Origin: an uncultured Pelagibacteraceae bacterium
Lineage (GTDB): Bacteria > Pseudomonadota > Alphaproteobacteria > Pelagibacterales > Pelagibacteraceae
Assembly (NCBI GenBank): GCA_902600855.1
Contig: CACKKY010000007.1
Coordinates: 1-32,842, forward strand
Length of the DNA: 32,842 nt
Direction of reading: 5' to 3'
The notes under the pieces are model-generated. The model had not been told where the DNA came from, ran no database searches, and worked only from the letters and a program-made list of their open reading frames with translations. Positions within the stretch are counted from its first letter, which is position 1, and each line of letters begins with the position of its first letter. Below, piece after piece: positions 24,079 through 31,883 of the stretch. Made by a program: the position numbers and the translations under genes.

Positions 24079-25805
24079 TGGAAATTTATAAAGACTTATC
24101 AAATCCAGCCTCCAAAGAATTCGAAAAATTACTTAATAGCCAACTTTCTAAAATACAAATAGAAGAAGGTAAAATCATAGAGGGTAAGATTAACAAAATT
24201 ACGGAAAAATTTGTATTTTTATTTGTTGAAGGATTGAAAAGTGAGCCTGTTTTAGACATTAATGAATTAAAAAGTATGGGTTTAAACGATAAGTTAAAAG
24301 TTGGTGAAACAATTTCAGTTTTGTTGGAAAAAATTGAAGACAAAAATGGTGAAGTCTTAGTATCAGCGAGTAAGGCTCAAAAAATTAAAGGTTGGGACAA
24401 ACTAGTTGAGGCTTATGAAAAAAATGAACCTATAATGGGCAAAATTACCTCAAAATGTAAGGGAGGTTGTATAGTCGAACATATAGACACTGGATCTTTA
24501 ATGTTTTTACCTGGTTCACAAATTAGTGATAAGCCTCTTAAAGACATAAGTCATTTAATAAATGAACCTCAAAAATTTGCTCTAATTAAATTGGATAAAG
24601 TAAGAGGTAATGCTTGCGTATCCAGACGTGAAATTATTTCATCTTTCAAAAAAGAGGATAAAGCAAAAATAATCGATAAATATAAGGTAGGTGATATTAT
24701 TAAAGGAGCTGAAGTAAAAGGTTATAGTTCTTTTGGATGTTTCTTTAATGTTAATGGTGAATTAGATGTATTAGTTCATTTACAAGAAATTTCTTATTCA
24801 AGAGTGAATCATCCAGATGAAATATTTAATATAGGTGAAAGACATGATCTAAAAGTAATAACTGTTGACAAAGAAAAATTACAAGTTGGGTGCTCAATAA
24901 AACAACTTTCACCAGATCCATTTGAACATATTGAAAACTATGAGTTGAATAAAATCTATAAAGTTAAAGTTGTAAAATTGATGGACTTTGGAGCATTTTG
25001 TGAATTAGAGCCAGGTCTAACAACTCTTCTGCACTCAAGCGAACTAAGCTGGACAAGAAAGAGTATATCTGCAAAGAAAATGTTTAAAGTTGGAGACGAG
25101 ATTGATTGTATAATTACTGAAATTGATAAGGACAAACGACGAGTTGCTATTAGTCATAAATTAACACAAGAAAATCCGTATACAACATTCGAAAAAAAGT
25201 TTTCTATTGGAGATGTTATTAACAGTGAAGTAGTAAATAAGAATGAGTATTCTCTATTTGTAAAAATTGAGGATTTGGATATTGATATGTTTTTACATTG
25301 TAATGATTTAACTTATTTAAATAATGGCGAAGAAGAACTAACAAAATACAAAAAAGGCGATAAAATTGACGTAAAAATCCTTGAAATCAAAGCTAGCGAG
25401 CAAAAAGTAAGAGTTGGTTTAAAACAAACTCAACCTGATCCATTTGATTGGTTTAAAGATAAAAAGAAAAATCAAACCATAACTGTAAAAGTAATATCTA
25501 CTGACAACAAGGGTCTGATAGTTAGACCTGATGGTTGTGAAATGGATTTTCAAATTAAAAAATCAGCTATTGCAATTAATGCTGCAGATGCACGCCCAGG
25601 TAGATGGACAGGTGGTGAAAAACTAGATTGTGCAATTTCTGACTTAGATTTTGATAAAAGAAAAGCAGTATTAAGCATAAAACTTCTTGAAGAAATTGAA
25701 AAAAAAGAGGCCTTAGATAAATATGGATCTGAAGGATCTGGTAAAAATCTTCCTTTTTCATCACTTTCAGAAGATTTAAAAAAAAAAGAAAAAGACAAAG
25801 AATAA
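24078..25805 (+). CDS. rpsA: 30S ribosomal protein S1
   Basis: S1 binds mRNA on the 30S platform and helps initiation on structured or weak-Shine-Dalgarno leaders, relevant here because few clear Shine-Dalgarno sites are visible. The 575-residue protein has six S1/OB repeats. The approximate starts are: 1 at 27 (EGKIIEGKINKI), 2 at 115 (MGKITSKCKGGCIV), 3 at 205 (VGDIIKGAEVKGYSSFGCFF), 4 at 290 (KVKVVKLMDFGAFCELEPG), 5 at 378 (GDVINSEVVNKNEYSLF) and 6 at 465 (TITVKVISTDNKGLIV). The C-terminal tail is Lys/Glu-rich. Full length for proteobacterial S1. It follows cmk and precedes ihfB by 12 bases, the conserved cmk-rpsA-ihfB order. Confidence 0.96.
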   Translation: MEIYKDLSNPASKEFEKLLNSQLSKIQIEEGKIIEGKINKITEKFVFLFVEGLKSEPVLDINELKSMGLNDKLKVGETISVLLEKIEDKNGEVLVSASKAQKIKGWDKLVEAYEKNEPIMGKITSKCKGGCIVEHIDTGSLMFLPGSQISDKPLKDISHLINEPQKFALIKLDKVRGNACVSRREIISSFKKEDKAKIIDKYKVGDIIKGAEVKGYSSFGCFFNVNGELDVLVHLQEISYSRVNHPDEIFNIGERHDLKVITVDKEKLQVGCSIKQLSPDPFEHIENYELNKIYKVKVVKLMDFGAFCELEPGLTTLLHSSELSWTRKSISAKKMFKVGDEIDCIITEIDKDKRRVAISHKLTQENPYTTFEKKFSIGDVINSEVVNKNEYSLFVKIEDLDIDMFLHCNDLTYLNNGEEELTKYKKGDKIDVKILEIKASEQKVRVGLKQTQPDPFDWFKDKKKNQTITVKVISTDNKGLIVRPDGCEMDFQIKKSAIAINAADARPGRWTGGEKLDCAISDLDFDKRKAVLSIKLLEEIEKKEALDKYGSEGSGKNLPFSSLSEDLKKKEKDKE

Positions 25806-25817
25806 TAAAGACTAAAA

Positions 25818-26111
25818 TTGGCTATTGTAAAATCTAATCTTTTAAAACAATTATCAAATAATTACCCTAATTTTTTAAAGAAAGATCTTGAAAAATTTAC
25901 AAATATAATTTTAATTGAAATCAAAAAATCACTGAGGAGAGGCGATAGAGTAGAATTAAGAGGATTTGGAGTATTTTCTACTAAAATTCAAAAGGCAAGA
26001 ATTTCAAGAAACCCAAAAACAGGTGAAAAAGTCAATACACCTCAAAAAAAAACAATTCACTTTAAAATGTCAAAAGACTTGTTTAAAAAATTAAACGATG
26101 AAGAAGAATAA
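25818..26111 (+). CDS. ihfB: Integration host factor beta / HU-family DNA-bending protein
   Basis: A small histone-like protein that bends DNA. The 97-residue sequence has the family layout: helical N-terminus (VKSNLLKQLSNNYPNFLKKD), RRGDRVELRGFGVFSTKIQK, and the beta-arm RISRNPKTGEKV with the intercalating proline. It ends FKMSKDLFKKLND. The first codon is TTG at 25818; no ATG lies near the expected start, and MAIVKSNL matches family N-termini. Location directly after rpsA points to the IHF beta subunit rather than HU. The IHF partner is not in this window. The end overlaps the pyrF start by 14 bases. Confidence 0.9.
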   Translation: MAIVKSNLLKQLSNNYPNFLKKDLEKFTNIILIEIKKSLRRGDRVELRGFGVFSTKIQKARISRNPKTGEKVNTPQKKTIHFKMSKDLFKKLNDEEE

Positions 26112-26770
26112 AATATTCATAGCTTGTGACAGCACAAATATTCCAAGAATTAAAGAAATATTAAAAAAAATCAAAAACATCTAAATTAAAGATAGGTTAC
26201 AAGTTTGGTTTAGAATTTTTAAATTCCAAAAACGGAAGGAAATTTGTTTCACAATTTAAAAATCAAATAACTTTTGGAGATTATAAATTTTCAGATATCC
26301 CAAATACTTGTGCTTCAGCTATAAAAGCAATTAAGGATCTTAAATTTAATTATTGCACTATGCACATTAGTTCAGGATTAGAAGCATTAAAAGCTGCTAA
26401 AAAAGTTTCTGGTAGAACTAAATTAGTAGGAGTTACAATTCTAACATCATTAGACCATAAAGCTCTTAATGAAATTGGATTTAATAAAGATGTTAAAAAA
26501 TTAGTTTACCAACAAGCTAAATTGGCAAATAAAGCGAAATTAGATGCAATAGTTTGTAGCGCACAAGAAGTTAAAATAGTTAGAAAAGTATTTAAGAAAG
26601 AAATTATTACACCTGGAATAAGATTTAATTCAAAATTAAACGATCAAAAAAGAGTCTTAACTCCTAAACAGGCATATAAAAATGGAAGTGATTGGCTTGT
26701 GATTGGAAGACCAATTACTAAAGGCAATATTAAAAATAACATTCAAGCATTAATTAATCATTTAAACTAA
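26098..26770 (+). CDS. pyrF: Orotidine 5'-phosphate decarboxylase, interrupted by an apparent frameshift
   Basis: Decarboxylates OMP to UMP, the last step of pyrimidine synthesis. The ATG at 26098 gives KNKIFIACDSTNIPRIKEIL and then a stop after LKKIKNI in the first frame. Removing one A from the A8 run at 26163-26170 yields KKSKTSKLKIGYKFGLEF and continues to 26770, for about 223 residues. The catalytic DxKxxD array is present in GDYKFSDIPNT, and later TMHISSG, VTILTS, TPGIRF and VIGRPITKG all fit the family. The ATG at 26360 is an internal Met. The start overlaps ihfB by 14 bases and the stop overlaps trpF (TAATG). As a single-copy pyrimidine gene it is expected to be needed, so sequence error or recoding should be weighed against a true pseudogene. 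Confidence 0.88.
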
Positions 26771-27396
26771 TGAAAGGTTCTAAGATTTGTGGGATCTCAG
26801 ATCTTGATACTCTTAATTTTATAATTAATCATCATTATCCACCCCAATTTATAGGTTTTATTTGTAATTATAAAAAAAGCTCAAGGTATGTTGAAGTTGA
26901 AAAGCTAAATGAGCTATTGGCAATAGATAAAAAAAATTCTTATTTTGTAGCTGTGCTTGTAAAACCCAACAAAGAAATTTTAGAGAAAATTAAATATCTC
27001 CCCTTTGATTATTATCAATTATATGACTGTACACCTGAAGAAATAAAAGAAATTAAAAAAAGATATAATAAAAAAATTATTACTGCTTTAACAGTAAAAA
27101 CTGAAAATGATGTTAAAAAATACAATTTATTTTCTGAGGTAACTGATATTTATTTATTTGATAGTAAGGGCTACGAAAAAAGTATGGCTTTTGATCATAA
27201 GCTTATTCAAAAAATAAAGATTAACAAACCATTAATGCTAGCTGGAAACATACAAATAAACGATAATCTTGAAAATTATAAAAAAATAGCAGATATTATA
27301 GATATATCTGGGGGTCTAGAAACTTCTGGGGTAAAAGATAAATCCAAAATAGATATATTTTTAAATAAGATTAAACAGGTGCACAATGAAACTTAA
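26770..27396 (+). CDS. trpF: Phosphoribosylanthranilate isomerase
   Basis: Isomerises phosphoribosylanthranilate to CdRP in tryptophan synthesis. The 208-residue TIM barrel starts KGSKICGISDLDTLNF, with the catalytic Cys7. It also has FIGFICNYKKSSRYV, AVLVKPN, YYQLYDCTPEEIKE (Tyr in place of the usual His of VQLHG), the catalytic Asp131 in IYLFDSKG, LMLAGNIQ and IIDISGGLETSGVKDKSKI. It is more divergent than most but keeps both catalytic residues. It overlaps trpB by 11 bases and pyrF by 1, so it is tightly coupled into the trpF-trpB-trpA group. Confidence 0.9.
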   Translation: MKGSKICGISDLDTLNFIINHHYPPQFIGFICNYKKSSRYVEVEKLNELLAIDKKNSYFVAVLVKPNKEILEKIKYLPFDYYQLYDCTPEEIKEIKKRYNKKIITALTVKTENDVKKYNLFSEVTDIYLFDSKGYEKSMAFDHKLIQKIKINKPLMLAGNIQINDNLENYKKIADIIDISGGLETSGVKDKSKIDIFLNKIKQVHNET

Positions 27397-28615
27397 AAGG
27401 GGAATTCCATTAATTGATCAGCATGATCAACACGGTTTTTGGGGTGGTAAATTTGGAGGTAGTTTTATTCCTGAGACTTTAAAAAAACCAGTAGAAGATT
27501 TAACAAACGAATTTAAAAAACTAAGAAAAGATAAAAAATTTATTAAAAAAAGAGATCATTATTTCAAAAACTATATTGGAGCTCCAACCTCATTTTTAAA
27601 ACTTGATAATTTAACTAATCAATTAGGTGGTGCTCAAATTTGGGCAAAAGTTGTCTCAGAAGCTAATGGAGGTGCACATAAAATATATAATGCAACTGTT
27701 CATGCTCTAATTTGTAAAGCGATGGGTAAAAAATACATAGTTGGAGACACTGGAGCAGGTTATGCAGGAAAAATGCTAAGTATGGCAGCTAAAAAATTTG
27801 GCCTTAAGTGCAAAATATTCATGGGTGCGAAAGATATTAAAAGACAAAAACCTAACTGCGATGCAATGAAAAAGAATGGAGCTGAAATAGTTCCAGTTTA
27901 CTCTGGAAGTCAAACGTTAGTTGATGCTGTAAGTGAATGTATGAGATACTGGGTATCAAATTGTGATAACACTCACATGTGTGTTGGAAGCACTGTTGGT
28001 CCAAATATATTTGTTAAAATCTGTGGCTGGAGCACAGCACAAATTTCTAGAGAATTAAAAGTACAATTAAAATCAGAGTTCAAAAAAATACCAAATAAAA
28101 TAAAATTAATTAATTGTGTTGGGGGCGGAAGTTCAGCATATGGATTTTGGAGCGAGTTTATTGACTATGATAAAAAACAGATTGAATTAATTGGTGTTGA
28201 GGCAGGTGGGCCTAAAAATTCAAAACTACATGCGGCCCCATTGAGCCAGAAAACTAAAATTGGAATATTACATGGAGCAGCATCTTATGTATGTCAAAAT
28301 AAAGAGGGACAAATAAATGAGACTGAGTCTATAAGTGCTGGACTAGATTATCCTGGTGTAAGTCCTATGCACTGTTTTTTAAAGGACACTAAAAGAGCAA
28401 GATATACATATGCAACAGATGAAGAAGCATTAAATGCGCATCAAATGGTTACTAAATTTGAAAATTTAAATCCCAGCTTAGAACCAAGTCATGCATTCGC
28501 AGAAGCAATTAAAATTGCTCCTAGATTAAGTAAAGATACAATCATAATTGTGAATTCATGCGGGGATGCAAAAAAAGATCGAGATATTTTAAGAGAAAGA
28601 TTGGGTAAAAGATAA
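27386..28615 (+). CDS. trpB: Tryptophan synthase beta chain, divergent active site
   Basis: TrpB makes tryptophan from indole and serine with PLP. The 409-residue protein keeps the fold: GFWGGKFGGSFIPETL, the PLP lysine Lys99 in GGAHKIYN, CVGGGSSA, SISAGLDYPGVSP and LEPSHAFAEA. Many normally invariant positions differ. KREDLNHTGAHKINN reads KVVSEANGGAHKIYN, and ETGAGQHG reads DTGAGYAG, so the catalytic Glu109 of the Salmonella enzyme is Asp121. Lys167 is Val179, and NLSGRGDKD reads NSCGDAKKD, with Cys at the Ser that contacts the PLP ring nitrogen. The partner TrpA is altered at the matching interface. It may be a fast-evolving true TrpB or one with changed substrate use; its position inside trpF-trpB-trpA favours tryptophan synthesis. 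Confidence 0.85.
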   Translation: MKLKRGIPLIDQHDQHGFWGGKFGGSFIPETLKKPVEDLTNEFKKLRKDKKFIKKRDHYFKNYIGAPTSFLKLDNLTNQLGGAQIWAKVVSEANGGAHKIYNATVHALICKAMGKKYIVGDTGAGYAGKMLSMAAKKFGLKCKIFMGAKDIKRQKPNCDAMKKNGAEIVPVYSGSQTLVDAVSECMRYWVSNCDNTHMCVGSTVGPNIFVKICGWSTAQISRELKVQLKSEFKKIPNKIKLINCVGGGSSAYGFWSEFIDYDKKQIELIGVEAGGPKNSKLHAAPLSQKTKIGILHGAASYVCQNKEGQINETESISAGLDYPGVSPMHCFLKDTKRARYTYATDEEALNAHQMVTKFENLNPSLEPSHAFAEAIKIAPRLSKDTIIIVNSCGDAKKDRDILRERLGKR

Positions 28616-29415
28616 TGGCTTCTTTATTAAGTCAAGCATTTAAAAATTCAAAAAGTGAAAATAGACCTGCCCTACTTACGTATACTGTTGCAGGTGATAA
28701 CACTAAAAAGAAATCATTAGAGATACTTAAATCAATTTCTAATTATGCAGATATCTGTGAACTAGGATTTCCTCATAACACGCCAATTGCAGATGGAGGC
28801 CAAATTCAAACCAGTGCATACCGTGCAATTAAAAATGGGATTAAAATCAATGATGTTTTTTCAATAGTAAAAGATTTTAAAAAATCAAAAAAAACTAAAC
28901 CAATTATTTTGATGGGTTATTATAATATGATCTATCAATATAATGAAAATAAATTTATAGATAGATGTAAAAATGTAAAAGTAGATGGTTTAATTGTGGT
29001 CGACTTACCCTATCCTGAAAATAAAAAATTTGCAGCTAAATGCAAAAATAGAGGAATTAACTTTATACAATTAGTTTCTCCAACCACATCTTCAGTAAGA
29101 TTGAAAAAAATCATCAAAAACTCTCATGATATGATTTATTATATAAGTATGCTTTCGACTACCGGAGGAAAGCTAAAGGTTTCTCCTAAAAAAATACTTC
29201 ATAGATACAGCAAAATTAAAAATCAAAATAAATCTAAAAATGTTGTCATTGGATTCGGAATTACAGAAAAAACAATAAAATCTCTTAAAAAAGCTGATGG
29301 ATTGGTAGTTGGAAGTGCAATTTGCAAAGAAATATCAAACTCTATTAGAAGAAGACAAAATCCTGTCACAAATGTTACTAATATCGTGAGGAGATTAAAA
29401 GATAAAATTAAATGA
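28615..29415 (+). CDS. trpA: Tryptophan synthase alpha chain, divergent
   Basis: TrpA cleaves indole-3-glycerol phosphate and passes indole to TrpB through a tunnel. The 266-residue TIM barrel keeps both catalytic acids at the standard numbering, Glu49 (ICELGFP) and Asp60 (IADGG). It also keeps ILMGYYNMIYQY, DGLIVVDLPYPE, LVSPTTS and GFGITEK. Loop 2, normally VPFSDPxADG, reads FPHNTPIADG. Asp56, which salt-bridges TrpB Lys167 in Salmonella, is therefore Thr, and that TrpB lysine is also lost. The loop 6 motif VTGVTGAR reads MLSTTGGKL. The start overlaps the trpB stop (TAATG) and the end overlaps accD by 4 bases. Catalysis is probably retained, with a changed partner interface. Confidence 0.9.
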   Translation: MASLLSQAFKNSKSENRPALLTYTVAGDNTKKKSLEILKSISNYADICELGFPHNTPIADGGQIQTSAYRAIKNGIKINDVFSIVKDFKKSKKTKPIILMGYYNMIYQYNENKFIDRCKNVKVDGLIVVDLPYPENKKFAAKCKNRGINFIQLVSPTTSSVRLKKIIKNSHDMIYYISMLSTTGGKLKVSPKKILHRYSKIKNQNKSKNVVIGFGITEKTIKSLKKADGLVVGSAICKEISNSIRRRQNPVTNVTNIVRRLKDKIK

Positions 29416-30341
29416 ACTGGATTACGAAAATAATTAAAGCAGGTGAAAAAATTAAAACTGCTTTTCATGAAAGAGTATCAAAAGAAGATATGGCAAAAAG
29501 TAATTGGACTTCTTGTTGTAAAGGGCCAATTTTAAAAAAAGATCTGGAACAAAATCTATGGGTTTGTCCTGATTGTAATAAACATCATAGAATTAAACCT
29601 AAGCAAAGATTTGATATTTTATTTGGTAAAAATAATTATGAGGTATTTAAAACTCCCATCCCAAAAGATGACCCTTTAAATTGGACTGACTCTAAATCAT
29701 ACAAAGATAGATTAAAAAGTGCTCGTAAAAAAACTGGAATGGAATGTGGAATGATAGTTGCATGCGGAACAATAAATAATATTAAAATCACTGCTGTTGC
29801 ATCTGATTTTGATTTTTTAGGTGCATCTATGGCAGCTGCAGAAGGTGAGGCCTTTTTATATGGGATTCAATATGCAATAGAAAATCGAACTCCTTTTTTG
29901 TGTATCAGTGCTGGTGGAGGGATGAGAATGATGGAAAGTTTAATTTCATTATCTCAAATGACCAGAACAACCCTTGCAATTAATGAACTAAAGAAAAATG
30001 GGTTACCTTATTTAGTATGTATAACAGATCCAACAGCAGGTGGTATTACAGCTTCTTATGCAATGTTAGGGGATATTAACATAGCAGAACCTGGTGCATT
30101 AATAGCCTTTGCTGGTGCTAGAGTTATTCAAGGTACAGTTAAGGAAGAATTGCCTGAAGGATTTCAAAAAAGTGAATATGTTGAAAAAACAGGCTTTGTT
30201 GATTTAATTGTTGAACGAAAAGATCTTGCATCAAAAATAGGAACTTTATTATCAATATTGTTAAAACAAAATTCTGTTATAAGTTCTGAACAAAATGAAA
30301 CTTCAGAAGATAGTCAGTCGCTTACAAAAGCTGCATCCTAA
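29412..30341 (+). CDS. accD: Acetyl-CoA carboxylase carboxyltransferase subunit beta
   Basis: Partner of AccA in the carboxyltransferase half of acetyl-CoA carboxylase. The 309-residue protein has the N-terminal NWITKIIKAGEKIKTAF. A degenerate zinc ribbon follows: a second CxxC at 52-55 (CPDC), but the first knuckle reads CCKG (Cys35, Cys36) instead of CPxC. Then come the crotonase-type core with ASDFDFLGASMAAAEGEAF, SAGGGMRMMESLISL, ITDPTAGGITASYAMLGD, AEPGALIAFAGARVIQ and LPEGFQKSEYV. Zinc-ribbon loss is known in other alphaproteobacterial AccD proteins, so activity is expected. It sits between trpA (4-base overlap) and folC (47-base overlap), the usual alphaproteobacterial order. Confidence 0.95.
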   Translation: MNWITKIIKAGEKIKTAFHERVSKEDMAKSNWTSCCKGPILKKDLEQNLWVCPDCNKHHRIKPKQRFDILFGKNNYEVFKTPIPKDDPLNWTDSKSYKDRLKSARKKTGMECGMIVACGTINNIKITAVASDFDFLGASMAAAEGEAFLYGIQYAIENRTPFLCISAGGGMRMMESLISLSQMTRTTLAINELKKNGLPYLVCITDPTAGGITASYAMLGDINIAEPGALIAFAGARVIQGTVKEELPEGFQKSEYVEKTGFVDLIVERKDLASKIGTLLSILLKQNSVISSEQNETSEDSQSLTKAAS

Positions 30342-31563
30342 AGAAATAGATCTAAGTTTAGATCGTATTCAAAATCTCTGTAAAAGATTAGGAAACCCTC
30401 AAGATAAACTTAAAGCAATTTCTATTGTTGGTACAAATGGAAAGTATTCAACAATCCAAGCAATGTTTGCTATTTTAAAAGAAGCAAATATCAAATGTAA
30501 TATCTACACTAGTCCTCATATCAAAAATATTAATGAAAGGTTTGTATTTAATAATAAAGAACTAAATGATGAAGAGTTAGCAAGTTTATTTGAAGAAATT
30601 GAAAGTGCTAATAATAATGAACCAATTACTTTTTTTGAGATATTAACTGCAGCTTATTTTTTAAAAGCCTCTCAATATCAAGATAATATAAATTTAATAG
30701 AAACTGGCTTATTTCATAGGTTTGATGCTACAAATATCCTTAAAACTAATCGAGCTAGCATTGTAACTTCAATTGGTCTTGATCATTTAGATTGGCTACC
30801 TGCAAATGAACAAACTGTTGAAAAAATTATATATGAGAAAACTTCAGCTCTCTTAGATTCAAATATTATAGTTGCAAAACAAAGTTCTAAAGAAATTACA
30901 GATAGTATAAAAAAAACAATCTCCAATAATAATTCAAATAAGTTTTTTCATAATGAAAATTATAGTTTTACAATTAAAGAAAATGATTTCTTTTATTATG
31001 AGGATCAATTGGGTGGAATAAAATTACCAATGCCAAATGTTAAAGGTCAATTTCAATTAGAAAACATCTCAACTGCTGTTGCAACGTTAAGAACCATAAA
31101 AGATTTTCGTATTAAAGATGAACATATCCAACAAGGAATTACTAAAATAGACAGTATTGCAAGATTGCAAGAAATTAAATCTGGTAAACTAAAAGAACTT
31201 GCAAAAGAACATCAACTTTTTGTTGATGGCTCTCATAATCCTTTAGGGGCAAAAGTATTAAATGAATATTTAGAAAGTTTAAATTGTAAAAAACATATCA
31301 TCTTAGGAATGATGGCTAATAAAGATCATAATGAGTATATGAGTTACTTTAAGGATGTTAAAACCCTGACCACAATAGATATCCCTAATCAACCAAACTC
31401 AATTAAAGGAAAAGAGCTAAAAGATAAACTAAATAACTTCACAAATATCAAATATAAAGAAAGTATATATGAAGCAATCACATCAATTCCATTAAAGGAT
31501 AACGATATTGTACTTATAACTGGATCTCTTTATCTTGCAGGGGAAGTATTAAATTTAAATTAG
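30295..31563 (+). CDS. folC: Folylpolyglutamate synthase/dihydrofolate synthase
   Basis: Mur-ligase-like enzyme that adds glutamate to dihydropteroate and folates. The 422-residue protein starts inside accD (47-base overlap). This start is supported because RLQKLHPKEIDLSLDRI (9-25) matches the family N-terminus and cannot be dropped. The P-loop reads VGTNGKYST, with Tyr51 where nearly all relatives have Gly (GTNGKGST); Lys50 is kept. TSPHIKNINERF, FEILTAAYF, ETGLFHRFDATN (usually EVGLGGRLDATN), ITSIGLDHLDWL-like, and the C-terminal FVDGSHNPLGAK follow. Otherwise complete. It closes the plus-strand series, and its last 4 bases overlap the trxA stop on the opposite strand. Confidence 0.93.
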   Translation: MKLQKIVSRLQKLHPKEIDLSLDRIQNLCKRLGNPQDKLKAISIVGTNGKYSTIQAMFAILKEANIKCNIYTSPHIKNINERFVFNNKELNDEELASLFEEIESANNNEPITFFEILTAAYFLKASQYQDNINLIETGLFHRFDATNILKTNRASIVTSIGLDHLDWLPANEQTVEKIIYEKTSALLDSNIIVAKQSSKEITDSIKKTISNNNSNKFFHNENYSFTIKENDFFYYEDQLGGIKLPMPNVKGQFQLENISTAVATLRTIKDFRIKDEHIQQGITKIDSIARLQEIKSGKLKELAKEHQLFVDGSHNPLGAKVLNEYLESLNCKKHIILGMMANKDHNEYMSYFKDVKTLTTIDIPNQPNSIKGKELKDKLNNFTNIKYKESIYEAITSIPLKDNDIVLITGSLYLAGEVLNLN

Positions 31564-31877
31564 ATATTTTTATCTAAAAACTCTTTCATGTGGCTTTCAG
31601 GAACTCCACCAACTTTTCTATCTACCTCAACACCTTTTTTGTAGATTATTACAGTGGGCACACCCCTTATACCAGCAGCTGACCCAGTGTTAATCCCACC
31701 ATCTTCGATATCTGCATAATAAAAACCAGCTTTTTCTTTATATTCATCAGCTAGCTTATCCATGACAGGTTTTAAAGCTTTGCAAGGTCCGCACCAAGCA
31801 GCACTAAACTGGATTACTGAAACTTCTTCATTTTTAATTTTATTATCAAAATCTTCGTCTTTAAAATTAATTAGCAT
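31560..31877 (-). CDS. trxA: Thioredoxin
   Basis: Small dithiol reductase of the cytoplasm. The 105-residue protein is a single thioredoxin fold with the active site WCGPCK (Cys29, Cys32) in FSAAWCGPCKALKPVMD. It keeps the YADIEDG strand and the cis-proline loop GIRGVPTVIIYKKG, with a C-terminal helix. No signal peptide is present. A cis-Pro preceded by Val and standard length argue for ordinary TrxA over a specialised oxidoreductase. It meets folC tail-to-tail with a 4-base overlap. Exonuclease I lies 66 bases upstream on the same strand. Confidence 0.95.
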   Translation of the reverse strand: MLINFKDEDFDNKIKNEEVSVIQFSAAWCGPCKALKPVMDKLADEYKEKAGFYYADIEDGGINTGSAAGIRGVPTVIIYKKGVEVDRKVGGVPESHMKEFLDKNI

Positions 31878-31883
31878 AAGTCT

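Noticed and set aside
26360..26770. A 136-residue protein starting at 26360
   Set aside because: It lacks the catalytic DxKxxD segment that lies just upstream in the same frame; it is the C-terminal part of pyrF.
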